A stretch of 64,000 nt of DNA. Source: Parasitella parasitica (Eukaryota > Mucoromycota > Mucoromycetes > Mucorales > Mucoraceae). Of this stretch, positions 58,052 through 64,000 are shown in pieces. Every line of letters begins with the position of its first letter. The first letter of the stretch is position 1. The DNA is taken from the NCBI GenBank assembly GCA_025201805.1, contig MU619253.1, positions 219,316-283,315 of the forward strand. Direction: 5' to 3'. The notes beneath the pieces were generated by a model, which had not been told where the DNA came from, did not search any database, and worked only from the letters and a program-made list of their open reading frames with translations. Both the position numbers and the translations under genes were made by a program.

Positions 58052-58695
58052 TTATTTGTTTTCACCCTGTAGAGTAACTACTACACGACGTGAGCCACCC
58101 GAGTTACGATGTTCACACAAATAAATCCTACATACTGCAAGTTATTTACACAGATCATGGTATGCATGCACATAGATATACTTGCCCCTGCCAGGTGCCT
58201 AAATTCAGTTTACCATTGGTGATTGGAATATTTAAAGACACACCAACAATTCCAGATTTCAGATGGCCAGGCTGTTATACTTGATGGGTATTGAAATATG
58301 ATATTGACTGGATTGACTTACCATATCATCAGGACCTTCTGCGGTATGAACATAGGGAAATGATTCTGGCACAATCTTATTCAAGCCCATCTCCATGTCT
58401 TTTTGAACATCAGAATCGTAATTTTCATTGATCATCAAAGATGCAGAAGTGTGCTGTACTATTAAGAACAGTCAGAATTTTGAGATTCATCAATTGTATC
58501 ATATTTGACAGCTTACAAAAGACATTGGCCATTCCCACCTTAAAGTTTTTCAACTCGGACAATTGACCGACAATCTCCTTGTGGACCAAATGACAACCTT
58601 TGCCATGTTAGTTGCTAGCCAACAGACATTCTACCGCACATTTATATACCTCTTTTGCGTTCGTTTAGTCGAATTTCTTTCTGAATCCAAGGCAT
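58052..58695 (-). CDS. YjbQ/UPF0047 family protein
   Basis: Five exons (58695-58650, 58597-58517, 58458-58322, 58271-58186, 58127-58052) join in frame to 141 residues, exactly the family length. Motifs: [102 protein letters not shown] and [16 protein letters not shown]. These are the near-invariant residues of the family, including the metal/phosphate-binding His and Glu. In bacteria YjbQ can form thiamine phosphate, and the family is sometimes called secondary thiamine-phosphate synthase; the eukaryotic role is not settled. Exon 4/5 are joined by a GC-AG intron. The gene is hidden from a simple ORF scan because no exon exceeds 137 bases. Confidence 0.93.
58128..58185 (-). other. GC-AG intron in the YjbQ-like gene
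   Basis: The exon ends TGG CAG GG and the intron begins GCAAGTATAT, ending TGCAGTATGTAG. Using GC as donor is the only choice that restores the conserved GTWQGIYLCEHR segment. 58 nt long, the normal intron size here. Confidence 0.75.
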
Positions 58696-58985
58696 AGTTA
58701 ATGTAAGAAGTGTGTGTGTGTGTGTTTTTTTTTTATCAAAGAAAAGAAGCAAGTTTTGAGTCACGTACCATGAACGTCATTTTTATACGATTTCCTGGGT
58801 TCTTGTTGCTATTCCCTTGGCGAGATTCCTTTCCAGGCAAATTTGCACTTTCTGAGATCTTCAACGTTACCTCAAGTCCAAAAATGTCATATTATCATAC
58901 GGGAAAGAAATTTCCCGTAAAATAAGTTAATAAATTGTCGAGTTGGGAGATATAGCTCTTCCTCTTTCCGTTGTTTTTCATCATT
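58696..58985. promoter_or_regulatory. Divergent promoter between YjbQ-like and velvet genes
   Basis: 290 bases separate the two start codons (58695 on minus, 58986 on plus), so the promoters must overlap or lie back to back. Contains a (GT)n run at 58711-58725 and an inverted pair gggaaagaaatttccc at 58901-58916. No validated motif. Confidence 0.5.
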
Positions 58986-60288
58986 ATGTCTTGTTCATAC
59001 AGGTTTATAAATTCATCTTTATCTCAATTACCCAATGATAGGTTGGTAACTCATGTTGACATCATGTTCACATCATTCAGATATCTTCTAACATATACGG
59101 ACTCTCAGGGACCATGATATAATACTAAGACAACAGCCAACAAGAGCCAAAATTAGTGTACCAAATGAACGAGAGAAAAGGTCAATAGAGCCTCCGCCCA
59201 TATTGCAAATGAAGTGGATCAATGTTTCGAGCGACGAGAAAAAGTAAAAAAAAAAAAAAAAGAAAAGTCTTCAAGACATCCTCAAACTCAAGTAATGATT
59301 AATAGCCTTCTGTGAAATAGACAAGCGTTACAAAGCCCTTTTTACTTTGCAATAGTGAACATTGTGCATGCTGAAACACCAGACACAACATGTCCATTAC
59401 CAACAAGAGAATATCTATCAGGTGCCACCGTATCCTCACTTTGTAGACTAAAAGATGTCGACAATACAGACGGCGGATTTTTTGTATTTGGCGATTTAGC
59501 AGTGAAAAAACCAGGCCTCTTTCGACTCTACTTTAGCCTCTTTGAAATGATAGAGTATACATGTTTGCGATTATTATGTGTAACTTGTTTTACTAAATTA
59601 ACCCTTTTAAAAATATACTCGACTAGTGGCAGAGTCAAAAATCGCAAAAATACTTTATCCAACGCATTTATGGTTTACACAACCAAACAATACCCAGGTC
59701 CCATTGAATCTACCTTCTTGTCGCGCACATTTTCGGACCAAGGTGTCAAAATTCGAGTGAGAAAGTCTCATCAGATGAGCTCCACCGCCACCTCCTCCTA
59801 CAAAAAGAAAAGGTAATCATTTTGTATTTGTGCATTATATCTAAATAGAGTAAAAATTCGAATCCATGGTTTGTAGTAGGACCAACTTTGCTGTAGCACG
59901 AAAAAACCGAAAATGCCATAGTATTTGCCATCCATATCCAACGAAGGAAGTTTTGCCTCCACCTTCATACGCTTCTGAAAGCATTGTACATTTTGGTAGA
60001 TGGCATTCGTCAAAGCCTAACAACAACGGAAACAACAGAAACAGTGCGGACATAACTGACTCTGGTAATATTGTGTCTTTCTCACCGTCAATGGCCTCTT
60101 CTCCTACGCTGTCTACTTGCTCATCATCAAACAGTGTTTATTTACCACCAATCACTCAACTTCCTTGTAATATAGAAAACACATCACATTCGTTTTATCG
60201 GTTACCTCCCTTGCGCGAAATCCTGTATAGTAAGCATTCGAGCGAAACGTACAATTCTTTGCCGATTGATGCTTCATTCTTTAAATAA
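58986..60288 (+). CDS. Velvet-domain regulator
   Basis: Five exons (58986-59002, 59109-59243, 59336-59554, 59627-59812, about 59877-60288) give about 322 residues with consistent phases. The velvet domain follows the short first exon: ILRQQPTRAKISVPNEREKR, RSIEPPPILQMKWI, NPFYFAIVNIVHAE, LSGATVSSLCRLKD, NTDGGFFVFGDLAVKKPGLF, FRLYFSLFEMI and YPGPIESTFLSRTFSDQGVK, ending IRVRK. This is the NF-kappaB-like fold of VeA/VelB/VosA. The C-terminal part is disordered and Ser/Asn-rich. Velvet proteins control light-dependent development and secondary metabolism in the nucleus; which paralogue this is cannot be decided from motifs alone. The last acceptor has two options (59876 or 59879), both in frame. 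Confidence 0.9.
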
Positions 60289-60898
60289 AATTAAAAAGGA
60301 ATATACACTCTTTGTTGACTTTAGGAATCTGCCCATTCAAATGACCTTGATCAGCAAATGTCAACATCTGTTGCAATCCTCAATTCTCTTGAGACTTATT
60401 ATTGAACCTTTGTATTCTTTTCTAGTAAACTACTATATAGTACAATTAACCCGCGTTTAGTCTGAAGATTTTAGACTGATGAATACGCGGTTCATTAAGG
60501 GAATCACATTGATATGAAGCCCATATCGGCACGAAACATTTTGCTGTGTTTATCAGTATTTCATCAATAAACCCATTATAATTTAATCAGCTTCATGAAT
60601 CAGAGCAGGTTTATTTGAAAGAAAAAAAAAACCAATAGATTGTCTGATCAAATCTATATTTGTACGCACTTTTCTCTAAATGATCTTTTTACGCTGAATC
60701 TACAATAGAATCAAGTTTAAAGAGTCTATGTCCATGTTCATTGATTAGTAGCAGCCATTACGGAGGGAATTGATTGGTTTACGTGTTCAAATGTGACCAT
60801 AAATGAGTTGATGCTTTCGGCATCAAATATTGGTTTTCTTCCACTCACTCGCTCGTAGCCGTTTGTAGACATACTATCAGTAGCGATAGCAATAAATC
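60289..60898. other. Intergenic, nothing recognised
   Basis: About 610 AT-rich bases between two plus-strand genes. The segment gcgtttagtctgaagattttagactgatgaatacgc (60453-60488) can form an imperfect stem-loop (tagtctga / tagactga parts), possibly a terminator-like or regulatory hairpin. No coding signal. Confidence 0.4.
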
Positions 60899-62261
60899 AT
60901 GGAAGACATTATAGATAAAGAAATAACAGTGCACGTTCGGTCTCCATCCCTCAACGAGACGCTACAAGTAAAGACCACCTTGAATGCAACAGTGTTAACT
61001 CTAAAGAGCTCTATCGAACCTGTACATCCTCATCATCCAAAACCAGCTAACCAGCGAATTATTTACAGTGGAAAGTTACTAGAGGATACTGATATGTTGG
61101 TAAATTTGTTGAAAAAGAATGACCAACAAGTTATTCCCACTTTTCATCTCGTTGTTAAACCCTCGCCCGACGCTTCCGCTTCCCGTACTCAAACGCCTCT
61201 GCCAACTATCACCCCTCCTCCTTGCCCGCAACAGCCTCAACATTCGAATCCATTTTCATTTAGTGGAATTCCTCACAACACAGGTTTTACTATGCCGCAG
61301 CATCAGTATCAGCAGCAACCACAACCAGCGTATCCTTCCTCGTTACCAGGAGGGTATCAAATCGTATACATAAAGTACGTACACTTTCTGCATTTGCATA
61401 ACTTACTAAAATCCTTGCTATAGTGGTCAGTATTATCTTGCGCCAACACTCGTCTTGTCTCAAAATCTACCCCCTCAACAATCAGCAAATACCCAGATGT
61501 TTCCAACAGCCCAACATTCATTGTATCAACAGCCACCTGCTGCATTTGCCTCTCACCAACCACCCACTCAGCAGCAACAGCAGCAACAGCAGCAAGAACC
61601 TATCGTACAGCCTTATATTAATCAACTTGCCCAACCACAACAGCATCAGCAACAGCAACAGCAAAATAACCCGATTTTTGGAGCAAATGGGCCTATACTT
61701 GCCCAGCCAGCCAATGCTCAGCGTGCGGCATCCATTTGGCTTGCTTTAAAACTCATTGTTGTCTTGTTCATGCTGTGTCAAGGCGCTAGTATTGAGCGTA
61801 TCTTTATTTTCCACGTAATTGCGTTTGTATTCTTCTTTTACCAAACAGGGAGATTGAGATTTGTATTGCGTCGGGTTCGAGTTGAAGATTTAAACAGATT
61901 CAGGCCTGGTAATGATGGGGGATTGCAGAGGCCTGCTCCTCCCCCCGCGGCATCTAATCCTACTCCCAACGTGAATGGCAATCCCAGTGCAGAAGGCGCT
62001 TCTACGTCTGTTGCTAGCGATAATAGCAATTTGACCCAAAGAAGACAAGATAGCGGTGAAGCATCTGCGTCTGGTGAGAATGCCACTTTTGCTTCTAATC
62101 ATGCTGCTGCCAATGAACCAGCTAGGCTCATTACGGCTTTGGACGTCTGGAAAAGAGGGGTTTACACTTTTTTTGCGTCTTTGTGGCCTACTTATGGCGT
62201 TGATTCTCAAATCGCTCAAGCGTTTCAAAACGACAATAACAACAATAACCAAGAGCAATGA
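60899..62261 (+). CDS. HERP-like ubiquitin-domain ER membrane protein (ERAD component candidate)
   Basis: Two exons (60899-61374, 61424-62261) give 437 residues. Residues about 8-90 form a ubiquitin-like domain (ITVHVRSPSLNETLQVKTTL, ANQRIIYSGKLLEDTDMLVN). A long P/Q-rich linker with Q-runs follows (GQYYLAPTLVLSQNLPPQ, QQQ blocks). Two adjacent hydrophobic stretches, ASIWLALKLIVVLFMLCQ and IFIFHVIAFVFFFYQTGR near residues 275-320, form a hairpin in the membrane, followed by RLRFVLRRVR. The tail ends VWKRGVYTFFASLWPTYG. This is the layout of HERPUD1/Usa1-type proteins that recruit Der1/Hrd1 in ER-associated degradation. In animals expression is ER-stress induced; no UPR element was identified here. 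Confidence 0.85.
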
Positions 62262-62552
62262 GATTTAACACTATTTGGCAAGCTGTTTTTTTTAAAAAAT
62301 AAAATAAAATAAAAACAAACCTATCGGCGGTGGTGCTTTCTTTGACGCCATTGCTAGGCTTTGACATGCAACTTGACAGTTTTCATCATGTACTGTATTT
62401 AGTCATTCAACTTGTAGTGGTGGTTTTCATCATTCGATGTCATCAAAAAAGAAAAAAGAAAAAAAAAAAAAAGAAAAAAAAAACAGAGTCAAAATGAATG
62501 ACATGCAAGATCATTTTCCTTCTTTCTCTCCTTCGCAAATATAATACACACT
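62262..62552. repeat. Short intergenic with A-rich tracts
   Basis: About 290 bases; (AAAAT)n at 62294-62313 and purine-rich AAAAGAAAA runs at 62445-62482, then a T/C leader before the next ATG. No gene. Confidence 0.5.
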
Positions 62553-62984
62553 ATGGATGTCCAAATAAAACCAAACGACAGGCTTATACAAGAAGAACTC
62601 CTGCAGCCAAAAAGAAGTCCAATACCAGAGTCTATTAAAAAGAAGCGCAAATTGGAGGAACTGCAACGCCTCAACAATGATCAACTCTCATTTTCAGACA
62701 ATGACTTTTCTGATGCTGATTCCGGCCTGATGCCCAACGACACCAACACAGCAAAGCTTAAAAAGATGCACCGCAAGAAGAACAAAGCAGTATCAGCGGA
62801 AAAAGAGATGTGCATGTCAGATCGATGCAAATTAGCGAAAGCACAGCTCCTCTACATCACAAGAGAGAATGAAATGTTATGCGACGAATGGTCGTCAACA
62901 GAAAAGGTCCTGAAAAAGCTGAAAACCGAGAGGAAAGTATTGTTAGACGCTCTGGTTAAGAAGAGATACAGGGATGCTGAATAA
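62553..62984 (+). CDS. Small coiled-coil protein, possibly INO80-complex subunit F/TFPT-like
   Basis: 143 residues, single exon. The N-terminal half is charged and disordered with a basic patch SIKKKRKLEELQRLN and an acidic patch (SDNDFSDADSG). The C-terminal 60 residues are a clear helix: CKLAKAQLLYITRENEMLCD then TEKVLKKLKTERKVLLDALV. This resembles the YxxLKxK..xxEN..L..xL..A...I..L..ER..L...L pattern of INO80F/TFPT-type subunits of the INO80 chromatin remodeller. The match is by heptad pattern only; other coiled-coil nuclear proteins are possible. Confidence 0.55.
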   Translation: MDVQIKPNDRLIQEELLQPKRSPIPESIKKKRKLEELQRLNNDQLSFSDNDFSDADSGLMPNDTNTAKLKKMHRKKNKAVSAEKEMCMSDRCKLAKAQLLYITRENEMLCDEWSSTEKVLKKLKTERKVLLDALVKKRYRDAE

Positions 62985-63073
62985 AGATAACTTTCTTGTT
63001 TCCATTACAATTACAAGATGATTTTTATGTGCATGTGTATGTACCTTGATTCTATATATTAACATGTATGAAT

Positions 63074-64000
63074 TTATGCGGATTCTTCGTTGTGGAATTC
63101 TTTGGCAAACGTTTCAGCAACAATCAATGGGAACACGAGCGTAGCATCAGCATAAACCTTGCAAGATCTGCTATCAGCACGGATTTTCCCCCAAGATACA
63201 GCTTCATCAGGGCGAGCGCCTGCATCGCTACCATCAAACTCCTGCCCAGTGTTGATATAGACAGCATAGTCAGCCCCGTTTCTCATTAAATTGGCGTTGC
63301 AAATATGATGCTTGATAACACCACCACCCAAAATAATCATTCCAGTCTTCTTGGCAAATACAGCTTGATTGTTCATGGCACGGATGTCAGCGGCAATGTC
63401 GATGACGAGTCCAGGGTTTCTGTAGGAATGGAAATAGATCATATCGCCCAAAGAACCATCAGTAATGGCAGGGGAAAAAACGGGAATCTTGTTTTTGGAA
63501 GTCCAATAGTAAATGCTCGATTCGTCGTTAATTTCATTACCAAGACGTTCGATCAAAGTGGAAGGTGTCCAAACGATTCCTTGACTTTTTTGCTCTTCCA
63601 GCATTTTGTCAAAAATAGGGATGACCCAATCCTCAAATTTACAATAGTTGTTGTTGGGCACCAGCAGATTGCCAATTCGATTCAAACCCTTTTTACGAAG
63701 ATCGCTGCCCTTTAATGCAAATTCGCCGAGATAAGTAGGAGCAAGACATTTGATGAAATCTTCCTCTACGCCGCCCGCAGACGCTACAATGACATCTACC
63801 ATTTTGTGCTGGACTAAAAACCGAATAATCTCTCGCAAACCTGAAGACACTAAATTGGATGTGTAGCCCAAAAAGATTTTGCATTTCGTCTTTTTGCGAA
63901 CTTCAGGATCGAGGTATTCTACATTTTCGTCAGGAGCAGCAGCCTCATCAGAAAGGCGCCATTTTCTCTATATAATGTTGTTAATAATCCATAGTATTTT
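63074..64000 (-). CDS. DYS1: Deoxyhypusine synthase (5' end outside window)
   Basis: The 3' exon 63967-63074 ends at the stop; it is entered by an acceptor (ATATAG) at 63968, so the N-terminal exon(s) lie beyond the window. Motifs in order: [51 protein letters not shown] (NAD fold), [46 protein letters not shown]-like [26 protein letters not shown] and [10 protein letters not shown] with the catalytic lysine. It transfers the 4-aminobutyl group of spermidine to eIF5A to begin hypusine formation. About 300 of the usual ~370 residues are present here. Confidence 0.93.

Overview
The window looks like a scaffold piece from an AT-rich, gene-dense filamentous fungus, most likely a Mucoromycota (Mucorales-type) genome. 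The reasons are: many introns of about 50-60 nt with clear GTAAGT...YAG ends, long homopolymer and microsatellite runs, Q/H/N-rich disordered proteins, and a gene set that is plainly fungal (velvet regulator, SepH/Cdc7-type kinase, Tco89-like and Whi5-like proteins, C2H2 regulators). There are no operons. About 28 genes lie on both strands. Exon limits were deduced by reading splice sites and frames by hand, so gene spans are more reliable than individual junctions. A 10-N assembly gap lies at 43773-43782.

Layout. 1-3.6 kb: the 3' end of an unidentified gene, a small SMP (seed-maturation/LEA-like) protein, and two small hypothetical proteins. 3.7-7.8 kb (minus): a large kinase gene whose exons encode, in order, a calponin-homology domain, a long disordered region, a SepH/Cdc7-type kinase domain and a RING-like zinc finger. 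9-12.6 kb: a secreted PLC-like phosphodiesterase and a hemerythrin protein. 12.9-17.7 kb: DNA ligase IV, convergent with a dual-specificity phosphatase. 18-19.3 kb: a Stm1/SERBP1-like ribosome-binding protein. 20.8-22.6 kb: a fusion of a degenerate RluA-type pseudouridine synthase with a HemK/PrmC-type glutamine methyltransferase. 22.9-24.8 kb: a Whi5/Nrm1-like protein and a membrane protein. 24.8-26.7 kb: decayed repeats. 26.8-29.7 kb: a small CCWGW-tailed protein, NTF2 and a two-thioredoxin-domain PDI. 30.5-36.5 kb: a PLP decarboxylase and an SH3-WW-RasGEF (Cdc25-like) protein. 38.5-41.5 kb: a HAD hydrolase and an unknown Q/H-rich protein. 44.4-45.6 kb: a four-finger C2H2 protein. 47.3-47.5 kb: a dead Tc1/IS630-type transposase. 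49.3-51.9 kb: Grc3/Nol9 RNA 5'-kinase. 52.9-57.9 kb: a Tco89-like TORC1 subunit, a polyQ BAG-domain protein and an HPP membrane protein. 58-60.3 kb: a YjbQ/UPF0047 protein divergent from a velvet-family regulator. 60.9-64 kb: a HERP-like ubiquitin-domain membrane protein, a small coiled-coil protein and deoxyhypusine synthase (cut by the window end).

Functional themes are mostly housekeeping: DNA repair (Lig4), rRNA processing and translation (Grc3, Stm1-like, HemK-like, deoxyhypusine synthase), ER protein folding and ERAD (PDI, HERP-like, BAG), nutrient/Ras/TOR signalling (RasGEF, Tco89-like) and cell-cycle control (SepH-like kinase, Whi5-like). Several genes (velvet, YjbQ, NTF2, Stm1-like, the CH exons of the kinase, the CCWGW protein) are only fully visible after joining short exons. 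The most unusual items are the pseudo-RluA/HemK fusion and the CH-SepH kinase-RING architecture.
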